A stretch of 10,467 bases of DNA, taken from contig JACZJD010000661.1 in the NCBI GenBank assembly GCA_014860725.1, positions 1 through 10,467 on the forward strand. Direction: 5' to 3'. The stretch comes from Aquamicrobium sp. GTDB lineage: Bacteria; Pseudomonadota; Alphaproteobacteria; Rhizobiales; Rhizobiaceae. Shown in pieces: positions 1-6,366 of the stretch (position 1 is the stretch's first letter; each line of letters starts with the position of its first letter). Made by a program: the position numbers and the translations under genes. Below the pieces are notes generated by a model that was not told where the DNA came from, did no database searches, and saw only the letters and a program-made list of their open reading frames with translations.

Positions 1-955
1 CCCTGAGCGCCTGCGGCAGCACGATCAGGCGCATGATCTGGCCGTCGTGGAGGCCGAGCGCACGCGCCGCCTCCCACTGGCCTTCTTTCACGGACTCGAT
101 ACCGGCGCGCACGATCTCGGCGATGGAGGCCGAGAACTTGACGGTCAGGCCGGTGAGCAGCGCGGCGAATTCGGGCGACAGGCTCCAGCCGCCACGGATG
201 TTGAAGCCGGCGAGCGCCGGGACCTGAAACGACGCGCTCGCACCGGTGAGCCGGAAAACCACAAGCCCGGCGGCGAACGCGACGAGGGCAAGCACCGCGA
301 ACCGGGCGATGCCGAGGCGCGCGCGCCGCACCAGCAGGACGACGCCGACGATGAAGCCGGCGAGCACGAGGAGAAGACCGCTCCATGTCGCGGTGGATGC
401 GCCCTCGACGACGAGGCCCGGAACGAAGACGCCGCGATTGGTCAGGAAGAAGGCGTCGAACGCCGACAGCGCCTGCCTGGGCGGCGGGAAGGACTGCGCG
501 AGCGAGATCCAGAAGAAGAGCTGCAGGAGCAGCGGCGTGTTGCGCACGATCTCGACGTACCAGCGCACCAGCCCGGCAAGGAGCAGGTTGCCGGAAAGCC
601 CGGCGATGCCGAGGGCGACGCCCAGCACCGTCGCCAGCACGCAGCCGATCAACGCCACCTTGAGCGTGTTGACAAGGCCGACGGCCATGGCGCGGGCATA
701 GGTGTCGCCGGCGCGGAAGGCTATCGCCTGCTCGCCGATCTCGAAATTGGCCGAGCGGCCGAGGAAGTCGAAGCCGGGGCTGATGCCGACGCGCGCCATC
801 GAGGCGGCGACGCTGTGGCCGAGCACGTAGAACAGGGCGACGGTCAGGAGGACGACCGCGACCTGCGCCAGCGGCCGCGGGCCCCACCAGCCCGCGATCC
901 TGCCGAAAGCACCGGGCCTGCGGAGGCCCGGTGCGCTGTCGTCGAGGGAAGCCAT
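1..955 (-). CDS. aapQ: AapQ-like amino-acid ABC transporter permease (3' end beyond the window)
   Basis: Inner-membrane permease of the HisM/AapQ type, which would form the channel for amino acids delivered by the binding protein encoded just upstream (stop at 975, 19-base gap). About 318 residues are visible. The N-terminal tail is followed by a first hydrophobic segment (about residues 31-50). A later segment, VGLVNTLKVALIGCVLATVL, begins the transporter fold, with VRNTPLLLQLFFW after it. The cytoplasmic EAA loop, EAARALGLHDGQIMRLIVLP, contacts the ATPase; it lies next to the left edge, and the C-terminus is off the window. AapQ proteins are usually around 400 residues, so roughly 80 are missing. 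The start is the ATG at 955; no in-frame ATG or GTG lies between it and the first membrane segment. A perfect 11-bp hairpin falls inside codons 8-16. The second permease and the ATPase are expected beyond the left edge. The family call is firm; the substrate is not. Confidence 0.85.
   Translation of the reverse strand, partial: MASLDDSAPGLRRPGAFGRIAGWWGPRPLAQVAVVLLTVALFYVLGHSVAASMARVGISPGFDFLGRSANFEIGEQAIAFRAGDTYARAMAVGLVNTLKVALIGCVLATVLGVALGIAGLSGNLLLAGLVRWYVEIVRNTPLLLQLFFWISLAQSFPPPRQALSAFDAFFLTNRGVFVPGLVVEGASTATWSGLLLVLAGFIVGVVLLVRRARLGIARFAVLALVAFAAGLVVFRLTGASASFQVPALAGFNIRGGWSLSPEFAALLTGLTVKFSASIAEIVRAGIESVKEGQWEAARALGLHDGQIMRLIVLPQALR
909..934 (-). promoter_or_regulatory. Perfect 11-bp stem-loop at the start of the permease gene
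   Basis: The arms 909-919 and 924-934 are perfectly complementary around a 4-base loop. On the transcribed (minus) strand the stem is followed by TTTC. It starts about 40 bases after the stop codon of the binding-protein gene and lies within codons 8-16 of the permease. In ABC importer operons, stem-loops between binding-protein and permease genes often protect the upstream mRNA or limit read-through, so that binding protein is made in excess. That role is inferred here. The T-run is short for an efficient terminator. Confidence 0.55.
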
Positions 956-974
956 GGCGCCTTGCGGCCCCGCC

Positions 975-2009
975 TCAGCGGAACGGCGGCGAGTAGAGCA
1001 GGCCGCCGTCGGTCCACAGGCTGTTGTAGCCGCGCTCCCAGCCGAGCGGCGTCAGGTGGCGCTCGAAGATCTCGCCGTAATTGCCGACCGTCTTGATGAT
1101 GGTGTAGGCCCATTTCGGGTCGAGGCCGATGGCCTGGCCGAGCGAGGGATCGACGCCGAGGAAACGCTGGATCGCCGGGTCGTCGCTCTCGAGGAAGTCG
1201 TCGACGTTCTGGCTGGTGATGCCCCATTCCTCGGCCTGGATGGTGGCGTTGACCGTCCAGTTGACGATCTCGAGCCAGCGGTCGTCGCCGCCGGCGATGG
1301 CAGGCGCGAGCGGCTCCTTCGACAGGCGCTCGGGCAGCAGCACGTAGTCGTCGGGCTTCTTGAGCTGGGTGAGCTTGCCGACGAGGTCGGACGAATCCTG
1401 CGTGATGGCGTCGACGCGGCCGGATTCGAGCGCGGCGATGAACTCGCTCGTGTCCTCGATGGTCACCGGGGTGAAGGAATGGCCGGTCTTGCGGAAGAAG
1501 TCGGCGATGTTCAATTCGCCGGTGGTGCCGCTCTGGATGCCGATGGTGGCGCCGTCGAGATCGGCGGCCGTCTCGACGCCGAGGTCCTTGCGCACGAGGA
1601 TGCCCTGGCCGTCGTAGAAGATGGTCGGTCCGAAGTGGAAGCCGAGCTGGAAGGCGCGGGTGACGGTGATGGTGACGCCCGACAATAGCACGTCGAACTC
1701 GCCGGCCTGGAGCGCCGGCAGGCGCTGCTGCGGCGAGGACGAGGTGAACTCGACCTTCTCCGGGTCGCCGAACACGGCGATGGCGAGCGCGCGGCCGTAG
1801 TCGATGAAGAAGCCCTGCCAGCGGCCGCTCGAATCCGGCGAGAAGAAGCCGGGCGTGGTGCCGACGCCGACCTTGATCGCGCCGCGCTGGGTGATGCGCT
1901 CGAGCGTCGGTCCGGCCTGCGCGCCCGTCGAGACGAGCGCCGCGGCAACCGCCACGGTCGCCGTGACGGTCCTCGCCCAGCCGAAGCCGGCCTTGAGAAT
2001 GGATGTCAT
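975..2009 (-). CDS. aapJ: AapJ-like periplasmic amino-acid-binding protein, sulfur-free
   Basis: Periplasmic solute-binding protein (SBP family 3) of an amino-acid ABC importer, 344 residues, close to the usual AapJ length of about 340. A Sec signal peptide covers residues 1-32, ending GAQA. AapJ-like blocks include VFGDPEKVEF (79-88), YDGQGILVRKDLGV (132-145), GTTGELNIADFF (161-172), KKPDDYVLLPE (217-227), SKEPLAP (230-236) and a C-terminal ERGYNSLWTDGGLLYSPP. R118 fits the family's ligand-carboxylate arginine, and D205 the acidic residue for the alpha-amino group. From memory, typical AapJ proteins have conserved cysteines (a CGV near the N-terminus, CVQ, GRCD); here those positions are V, I and V (KVGV, IGIQ, GRVD). 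The whole protein contains no cysteine and only the initiator methionine. The start is set by AGGAG six bases before the ATG at 2009; an upstream in-frame ATG at 2189 has no such support. It is followed by the permease gene. The substrate is unproven; the composition suggests sulfur nutrition. Confidence 0.88.
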   Translation of the reverse strand: MTSILKAGFGWARTVTATVAVAAALVSTGAQAGPTLERITQRGAIKVGVGTTPGFFSPDSSGRWQGFFIDYGRALAIAVFGDPEKVEFTSSSPQQRLPALQAGEFDVLLSGVTITVTRAFQLGFHFGPTIFYDGQGILVRKDLGVETAADLDGATIGIQSGTTGELNIADFFRKTGHSFTPVTIEDTSEFIAALESGRVDAITQDSSDLVGKLTQLKKPDDYVLLPERLSKEPLAPAIAGGDDRWLEIVNWTVNATIQAEEWGITSQNVDDFLESDDPAIQRFLGVDPSLGQAIGLDPKWAYTIIKTVGNYGEIFERHLTPLGWERGYNSLWTDGGLLYSPPFR

Positions 2010-2015
2010 GATGAT

Positions 2016-2020
2016 CTCCT
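2016..2020 (-). promoter_or_regulatory. Ribosome binding site of the AapJ-like gene
   Basis: AGGAG on the minus strand with six bases (ATCATC) before the ATG at 2009. It fixes the start at MTSILKAG, directly ahead of a good signal peptide, rather than at the in-frame ATG 180 bases further upstream. Confidence 0.8.
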
Positions 2021-2120
2021 GCACATTTCGTTCGATGGTCGGGCAATCTTGGGAGGACTGTTTCCGCCATGTACCGAGGATAGACGGCGCCCGCCGTGAC
2101 TTAAGGAACAGGCATCTAAT

Positions 2121-2139
2121 CTTGCGACGATGCAGCAAG
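2121..2139. repeat. Short inverted repeat upstream of the AapJ-like gene
   Basis: CTTGC (2121-2125) and GCAAG (2135-2139) form a 5-9-5 inverted repeat about 110 bases before the start codon. Size and position would suit an operator for a dimeric regulator, but a repeat this short can arise by chance and nothing identifies a binding protein. The 210-base gap 2010-2219 otherwise shows a perfect 6-bp stem-loop (2172-2187) without a T-run on either strand, so I see no convincing terminator after the methionine operon. Confidence 0.25.
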
Positions 2140-2219
2140 TCTTTTTCTCGCCGGGGCGGGCCTACCAGCATGCCGGCCGACGCCGGCAAAGGCCGCTGCG
2201 GCGGCGCGGGGTCCGCCCG

Positions 2220-2390
2220 TCAGAACGCGCCGAACACCAGACCCAGCGTCACGCCCGCCGACAGTGCCAGGCCGACGCAGGAGGCGACGGTTCCGGCGAG
2301 GGGCCGCATCCTGCGCCATGCCGGCCGGGGCAGATCGCGGCCCGCGCCCGCTGCGGTGGAGCCGCCGATGCGAAGCGTGGCCATCGTCAT
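2220..2390 (-). CDS. Predicted 56-residue membrane protein at the end of the metQNI operon
   Basis: Unrecognised small protein of 56 residues. The N-terminal half is hydrophilic with several arginines (RDLPRPAWRRMRP, 18-30). The C-terminal half, from about residue 31 (LAGTVASCVGLALSAG) to the last residue F56, is one likely transmembrane helix. The positive residues just before the helix would place the N-terminus in the cytoplasm. It starts 11 bases after the metI stop codon, with GAGG five bases before the ATG at 2390, and third codon positions are mostly G or C like its neighbours. An accessory subunit of the MetNI transporter is one idea, but I know no family to support it. It could also be a chance open frame; conservation in relatives would decide. 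Confidence 0.5.
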   Translation of the reverse strand: MTMATLRIGGSTAAGAGRDLPRPAWRRMRPLAGTVASCVGLALSAGVTLGLVFGAF

Positions 2391-2401
2391 CGCTGCCTCG
2401 C

Positions 2402-3055
2402 TCAGCGGTTGCGCAGCCGCCGCACCGTCCAGTCGCCGACGAACTGGACGACGGTGACCATGGCGATGAGCACGACGATCACCACCGCCATCACGGTGGT
2501 GTCGAAACGCTGGTAGCCGTAGCGGATCGCCATGTCGCCGAGGCCGCCCGCCCCGACCGCGCCGGCCATGGCCGACGCGCCGATCATCGTCACGACGGTG
2601 ATGGTGAAGCCGCCGACGATGCCCGGCAGCGCTTCGGGCAGCAGGACGTGGCGGACGATGTGCCACTTGCGGCAGCCCATGGCCTGCGCCGCCTCGATCA
2701 GCCCCTTGTCGACCTCGCGCAGGCTGACCTCGGCGATGCGGGCGAAGAACGGCGTCGCGCTGATCGACAGCGGCACGATGGCCGCCCACACGCCGATGGT
2801 CGTGCCCGTCACCAGCCGCGTCAGCGGCAGCAGCGCGACCAGGAGCACGATGAACGGCGTGGCGCGGAAGCCGTTGACCACCGCGCCCACGGCGCGGTTG
2901 AGGCGCGGCGCCTCGAAGAAGCCGCCCGGCGCGGAAACCACGAGGAAGACCGCGATGGGGATGCCGGCGACGAGCGCGATCAGCGCCGAGACCCCGACCA
3001 TGTGGACGGTGTCGAGCAGCGCCTGCCAGAGGCGGTCATACATTGCCGGAGACAT
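2402..3055 (-). CDS. metI: MetI, methionine-type ABC transporter permease
   Basis: Inner-membrane permease of the methionine-uptake (MUT) family; two copies pair with two MetN subunits. The protein has 217 residues, the same length as E. coli MetI, and its N-terminus ([13 protein letters not shown]) aligns in register with the E. coli protein. About five membrane segments are visible: 18-40, 58-80, 84-103, 145-170 and 187-207. The cytoplasmic EAA coupling loop is at 121-142 ([20 protein letters not shown]), and [20 protein letters not shown] (61-80) is typical of MetI. The ATG at 3055 lies inside the end of metN (20-base overlap), with GAGG ten bases upstream, so translation is probably coupled. 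An internal ATG at 3043 is an alternative start but has no ribosome binding site. Confidence 0.93.
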   Translation of the reverse strand: MSPAMYDRLWQALLDTVHMVGVSALIALVAGIPIAVFLVVSAPGGFFEAPRLNRAVGAVVNGFRATPFIVLLVALLPLTRLVTGTTIGVWAAIVPLSISATPFFARIAEVSLREVDKGLIEAAQAMGCRKWHIVRHVLLPEALPGIVGGFTITVVTMIGASAMAGAVGAGGLGDMAIRYGYQRFDTTVMAVVIVVLIAMVTVVQFVGDWTVRRLRNR

Positions 3056-4166
3056 AGCCCACGATCCTCGCATTGGGGTGCTGCGCACGGAGCGCGTCGA
3101 TGCCGGCGGCCGGCAGGGAGGCGGCCGCGACGAGCAGGCGGCCGTGCGTGTGGCCCTGAATCCGGTCCACCGAGCCGTGGAGGAGACGCACCGGGCCGCT
3201 CGCCACCGCGGCGATGCGGGCAAGGTCGGGCTCGCCGCCCTCCTGCCCGGTGTAGCGCAGCTCCAGCACCACCTCGCCGCCCGCGACCGGCTCCGGCCGC
3301 AGGCGCGCGGCGATGTCCTCGGGAATGTCGCGGTCGAGCGGCTGCAGCAGCGCCCGCGTCGCATCGTGGCGCGGCGCGCCGAAGACCCGCCAGACCGGGC
3401 CTTCCTCGGCGATGCGGCCCTGTTCCAGCACCAGCACGTCGTCGCAGATCTCGCGGATGACGCTCATCTCGTGCGTGATGAGGATGACCGTCAGGCCGAG
3501 CTTGCGGTTGATGTCCCTGAGCAGTTGCAGGATCGACAGGGTCGTCTCGGGATCGAGCGCCGAGGTCGCCTCGTCGCACAGCAGGATCTCCGGCCGGTGG
3601 ACCAGCGCGCGGGCGATGCCGACGCGCTGCTTCTGGCCGCCGGAGAGCCGCGACGGATAGGTGCTGTGCTTGCCCTCCAGCCCAACGAGCGCCAGCACCT
3701 CGTCCACCCGCTCGGCGATCTGCTTCCTCGGCACGCCGGCTACCAGCAGCGGCAGGCCGACATTCTGCCGCACCGTCTTCGCCGACAGCAGGTTGAAGTG
3801 CTGGAAGATCATGCCGATGCGCCGGCGCAAGGCCACCAGCGCCGTCTCGTCGTAGCCGGCGATGTCCTGCCCGTCGACCAGAACGCGGCCTTCGGTCGGC
3901 TCCTCCAGCCGGTTGATGGTGCGGATGAGGCTCGACTTCCCCGCGCCGCTGCGGCCGATGATGCCGTAGATGCGCCCGGCGGGAATCTCGAGGCTGATGC
4001 CTTCGAGCGCCCGCACGGTGCCGGCGGAGGAACGGTAGGTCTTGCCGAGTCCCTCGAAGACGACCGATCCGGCGCGGACCGTTTCGCGGGTCAGCGCCGC
4101 CGGCGGGGCCTCCGCGACGACCTCGTGGATCGCGGCGGAGGCGAGCGCGACACTCAATGCAGCCAT
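3036..4166 (-). CDS. metN: MetN, methionine-type ABC transporter ATPase with regulatory NIL domain
   Basis: ATP-hydrolysing subunit of the MetNIQ importer, 376 residues. The ABC domain covers about 35-280: Walker A GRSGAGKS (71-78), Q-loop Q122 within [11 protein letters not shown], signature LSGGQ (174-178), Walker B ILLCDEA with E199, and switch H232. The C-terminal part (about 296-373, from [10 protein letters not shown] to RIVGYVSG) matches the ACT-like NIL domain, through which intracellular methionine inhibits transport in E. coli MetN. Residues 1-34 are an alanine-rich extension absent from the E. coli protein (343 residues); such extensions are, as far as I recall, common in rhizobial MetN. 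The ATG at 4166 overlaps the end of metQ by 13 bases and has no clear ribosome binding site, so it is probably translated by coupling; no later ATG precedes the ABC domain. It contains only three methionines. Confidence 0.93.
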   Translation of the reverse strand: MAALSVALASAAIHEVVAEAPPAALTRETVRAGSVVFEGLGKTYRSSAGTVRALEGISLEIPAGRIYGIIGRSGAGKSSLIRTINRLEEPTEGRVLVDGQDIAGYDETALVALRRRIGMIFQHFNLLSAKTVRQNVGLPLLVAGVPRKQIAERVDEVLALVGLEGKHSTYPSRLSGGQKQRVGIARALVHRPEILLCDEATSALDPETTLSILQLLRDINRKLGLTVILITHEMSVIREICDDVLVLEQGRIAEEGPVWRVFGAPRHDATRALLQPLDRDIPEDIAARLRPEPVAGGEVVLELRYTGQEGGEPDLARIAAVASGPVRLLHGSVDRIQGHTHGRLLVAAASLPAAGIDALRAQHPNARIVGYVSGNV

Positions 4167-4957
4167 GTCAGCGTGTAGAGCTTGTCGTTGGAGTGGTAGG
4201 ATTCGTGCACCTGCTTCCGCACGGCCTGCGAGTTGTAATAGAGCTCGACCAGGCGCTTCAGCAGCGGGTCTTCCGCCTTGTTCTCGTGCACGGCGAAGAT
4301 GATGGCGAAGCGGTCGTCGTCGATGCCGGAATAGATCAGGCCGGAGCCGGGATCGAACGCGCCCGAGGCGGCGATGAAGTGCGGATAGCCCAGCGCCAGG
4401 TCGACGTCGCCGGTGACGCGGACGAGCTGCGGCCCCTCGACCTCGGTGAAGGTCAGCTTCCTCGGGTTCTCGACGATGTCGTCGAGCGTGCCCTGGAAGC
4501 CGACGCCCTCGCGCAGCTTGATCAGCCCGGCCTTCTCGATCAGCAGCAGGCCGCGACCCTGGTTGACCGGGTCGTTGGCTATGGCGACCGAGCCGCCCTC
4601 GGGAATCTTGTCGAAGCTGTCGTGCTTGAGCGAGTAGAGGCCGATATTGGCGAGGATGCCGGCGCCGACGTCGGTGAGCTTGTAGCCGCGGTCGGCGATG
4701 GCGTTGTCGAGGAACGGCCGGTGCTGGAAGTAGTTGACGTCGATGTCGCCGGCGTCGAGCGCGATGTTCGGCGTCGTCCAGTCGGTGAACTCGACCAGCT
4801 CGAGGTCGATGCCCGCTTCCTTCGCCTCGGGCACCAGGGCCTCGATGGAATCGGCATAGGCGCCGGAAACGACGCCGATCTTGATCGTGTCGGCCTGCGC
4901 ATGGGCCGAAAGAGACACCGCCAGCGCGGCGGCGAGGCCCAGAATCTTGAACTTCAT
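4154..4957 (-). CDS. metQ: MetQ/NlpA-family periplasmic methionine-type binding protein, sulfur-free
   Basis: Binding protein of the MetNIQ importer, 267 residues (E. coli MetQ has 271). Residues 1-22 are a Sec signal peptide ending AHAQA, with no lipobox cysteine, so unlike the E. coli lipoprotein it should be soluble in the periplasm. Family motifs are [10 protein letters not shown] (75-84) and the ligand loop [13 protein letters not shown] (127-139). Where classical MetQ has an asparagine motif (INTNYA or similar) this protein has [15 protein letters not shown] (187-201), so the binding pocket differs and the ligand may not be plain L-methionine. There is no cysteine and no methionine beyond the initiator. 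The ATG at 4957 has GAGG six bases upstream; the in-frame ATG at 4969 has none. It is the first gene of metQNI, divergent from the 66-residue protein and XRE-cupin gene. Confidence 0.9.
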   Translation of the reverse strand: MKFKILGLAAALAVSLSAHAQADTIKIGVVSGAYADSIEALVPEAKEAGIDLELVEFTDWTTPNIALDAGDIDVNYFQHRPFLDNAIADRGYKLTDVGAGILANIGLYSLKHDSFDKIPEGGSVAIANDPVNQGRGLLLIEKAGLIKLREGVGFQGTLDDIVENPRKLTFTEVEGPQLVRVTGDVDLALGYPHFIAASGAFDPGSGLIYSGIDDDRFAIIFAVHENKAEDPLLKRLVELYYNSQAVRKQVHESYHSNDKLYTLTWLH

Positions 4958-4963
4958 TTTCTT

Positions 4964-4967
4964 CCTC
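4964..4967 (-). promoter_or_regulatory. Ribosome binding site of metQ
   Basis: GAGG on the minus strand, six bases before the ATG at 4957. The site overlaps the alternative ATG at 4969, which would add four residues (MRKK) and lacks its own site, so 4957 is preferred. Confidence 0.75.
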
Positions 4968-4998
4968 ATGGATCGGGATGCTCGGGAGTGACGGTCTG

Positions 4999-5020
4999 GC
5001 CGCCCGGGAGGATGGGCGGC
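4999..5020 (-). promoter_or_regulatory. GC-rich stem-loop in the metQ leader
   Basis: Arms 4999-5005 and 5014-5020 are perfectly complementary (7 bp, all G/C) around an 8-base loop, about 40 bases upstream of the metQ start. On the transcript the loop reads ATCCTCCC, whose CCTC could pair with the GAGG of the metQ ribosome binding site. This would suit a translational switch or simple leader structure; that role is inferred only. Confidence 0.35.
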
Positions 5021-5075
5021 GGTTTCGCTTCGGCCCGCCTTCGCGGCCGGGTCGTTCGGGCAATGGCGGCCAGCC

Positions 5076-5107
5076 CTGCCGGCAAGGTGCAAAACCCCGC
5101 CCGGCAG
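5076..5107 (-). promoter_or_regulatory. Second stem-loop in the metQ leader
   Basis: Arms CTGCCGG (5076-5082) and CCGGCAG (5101-5107) form a 7-bp stem with an 18-base loop, about 120 bases before metQ. With the stem at 4999-5020 it gives the leader two structured elements. I could not match it to a known S-adenosylmethionine riboswitch class. Confidence 0.3.
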
Positions 5108-5468
5108 CCTGATGCGCCGTTTGTCGAATTCCCCGCGCCTGCGTCGGCAGACGGTTCAGGCCCTCACGATAGCCGAGCGCCGCGTCAGGCAAAGCCGGGC
5201 GATTTCAATGTTCGGCGGCGAGGGGGAAATTTCTTCCTGCTTGCGACAAGGACGAGAGCGTCGGCGAACGGCAGCGCCCGTCCGCCCCGCCCGGAGGCGA
5301 GGATGTCCCCGCATCGACCCGATGACGGACACGTCGTCACGGGCCGTTTCACGCCACGCCCGCGCGTAGAATCCTTTTCTCGTGCGCCCGGGAAATTCGG
5401 TGCCGGTTTTCTGTTCCGGGTGCGCTGCTCCGCTAGACTGGAAGGAAGGTTCAGAGCGTGGCAGGTGC

Positions 5469-5669
5469 ATGATGGCAGCCCAGACGGCGCAGATCATCGA
5501 CTTCGAGGAACGTCGCAGGATGCGGCGGGCCGAGATGATTCAGGATCGCGCCGCGGCCCACGCCCATGAGCAGACGTTCCTGCAGCCGGCCCTGCAGCCG
5601 GCAATGATGTTCGTGCCGGTGTGGTTCGCTCCGGTCTTCTTCATCGGAAACCCTGCCGGCCAGGGCTGA
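5469..5669 (+). CDS. Unrecognised 66-residue protein encoded just before the XRE-cupin regulator
   Basis: Small protein of unknown function. Residues 9-29 are strongly charged and probably helical (IIDFEERRRMRRAEMIQDRA). A His/Gln linker follows (HAHEQTFLQPALQPA), then a short aromatic, hydrophobic tail, MMFVPVWFAPVFFIGN (46-61), which is long enough to sit in a membrane surface but short for a full transmembrane helix. The start is one of two adjacent ATGs (5469 or 5472), preceded by AGG at short spacing. Its stop is seven bases before the GTG of the XRE-cupin gene, so the two are probably co-transcribed and this protein may work with the regulator. The open frame continues upstream to an ATG at 5382, but those extra residues look non-coding. 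I recognise no family. Confidence 0.6.
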   Translation: MMAAQTAQIIDFEERRRMRRAEMIQDRAAAHAHEQTFLQPALQPAMMFVPVWFAPVFFIGNPAGQG

Positions 5670-5676
5670 TCCGGCC

Positions 5677-6291
5677 GTGGCGGGGCTGACCAACACCGAC
5701 GAGTCGGGCTTTCCCAACGGCGAGTACGACCTTCCCGTCCTGCTCGGCCAGAACCTGAAGCGGCTGCGCACACGCCAGGGCCATTCGCTCGAACGGCTGG
5801 CGAAGATATCCGGCGTCAGCCGGGCGATGCTCAGCCAGATCGAGACCGGCAAGAGCGCGCCGACCATCAGCCTGTTGTGGAAGATCGCGACCGCGCTCGG
5901 CGTGCCCTTCGCCACCCTGCTCGACGGCCAGAAGGACCACGGCACGGTGGTGCTGCGGCGGGCGGACGCCAAGATCCTCGCCTCGCGCGACGGGCGCTTC
6001 ACGACGCGGGCGCTCTTCCCCTTCGATTCGGAACGCAAGGTCGAGTTCTACGAGCTCAGGCTCGCCGCGCGCCATATCGAGCGCGCCGACGCGCACGCGC
6101 CGGGCACGGTCGAGAACATCGTGGTGGCGAAGGGGGAGATCGAGATACGCGCCGGCCGGGAGCCGCCGCACCGGCTGGGCGAAGGCGACGCCATCGTCTT
6201 CGAGGCCGACGTGCCGCACAGCTACCACAATCTCGGCGATCAGGAGGCCATGGCCTATCTGGTCATGACCTATGTCGAAACGATCGGCTGA
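5677..6291 (+). CDS. XRE-family transcription factor with C-terminal cupin domain
   Basis: DNA-binding regulator of 204 residues. An XRE helix-turn-helix occupies about 23-83, with the core SLERLAKISGVSRAMLSQIE (37-56) followed by TGKSAPTISLLWKIATALGV. A cupin_2 sensor domain covers about 137-198 (HAPGTVENIVVAKGEIEI, GEGDAIVFEADVPHSYHN). H140, E146, H181 and H184 are plausible metal or ligand contacts. This architecture is that of SutR/PuuR-like regulators, many of which control nearby amino-acid or sulfur genes. The start is a GTG at 5677, seven bases after the stop of the 66-residue protein gene; the next methionine is inside the helix-turn-helix, so the GTG is needed. Placed between metQNI and the sulfate operon and divergent from metQ, it is the obvious candidate regulator of the locus; target and ligand are inferred. 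Confidence 0.9.
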   Translation: MAGLTNTDESGFPNGEYDLPVLLGQNLKRLRTRQGHSLERLAKISGVSRAMLSQIETGKSAPTISLLWKIATALGVPFATLLDGQKDHGTVVLRRADAKILASRDGRFTTRALFPFDSERKVEFYELRLAARHIERADAHAPGTVENIVVAKGEIEIRAGREPPHRLGEGDAIVFEADVPHSYHNLGDQEAMAYLVMTYVETIG

Positions 6292-6303
6292 GCCGCATCC
6301 CTG

Positions 6304-6328
6304 AAGAAAAGGGCCGGCGAACCGGCCC
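6304..6328 (-). terminator. Intrinsic terminator of the methionine-rich protein gene
   Basis: A perfect 7-bp G/C stem (6311-6317 with 6322-6328) and a four-base loop are followed on the minus strand by TTTTCTT (6310-6304). It lies about 40 bases after the stop codon of the methionine-rich gene and ends that transcript. On the plus strand the stem has no T-run after it, so it should stop XRE-cupin transcription poorly. Confidence 0.8.
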
Positions 6329-6366
6329 TCGTGTCGCGGTTGCCAAGGTGGCCGGTGGGCGGCCGG

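Larger units (their letters stand above)
4958..5468. other. Divergent control region between metQ and the 66-residue protein gene
   Basis: This 511-base gap holds no convincing gene. Near metQ it contains the two leader stem-loops described separately. A weak candidate metQ promoter lies on the minus strand near 5165-5195 (TTGCCT, 15 bases, TATCGT), with spacing shorter than the usual 17. On the plus side, CTAGACT around 5433-5440 could be a -10 element for the small-protein/regulator pair, with no clear -35. The promoters are guesses. The firm observation is only that the two transcription units diverge from a long shared region. Confidence 0.45.

Noticed and set aside
47..1096. Long plus-strand open frames over the Aap-like genes
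   Set aside because: Arg/Glu/Asp/Ala-rich translation typical of the antisense of high-GC genes. The minus strand encodes recognisable AapQ and AapJ family proteins over the same bases.
2010..2189. Longer N-terminus for the AapJ-like protein (start at 2189)
   Set aside because: The extension is Arg-rich and unlike a signal peptide, and the ATG at 2009 has a perfect AGGAG directly before a proper signal sequence.
3036..5192. A single 718-codon minus-strand frame containing metN
   Set aside because: Only the part from 4166 down is MetN; the upstream part is an off-frame reading of metQ and its leader.
4958..5330. SAM-II riboswitch upstream of metQ
   Set aside because: I looked for the conserved SAM-II core on the minus strand and found nothing resembling it. 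A covariance search would be decisive.
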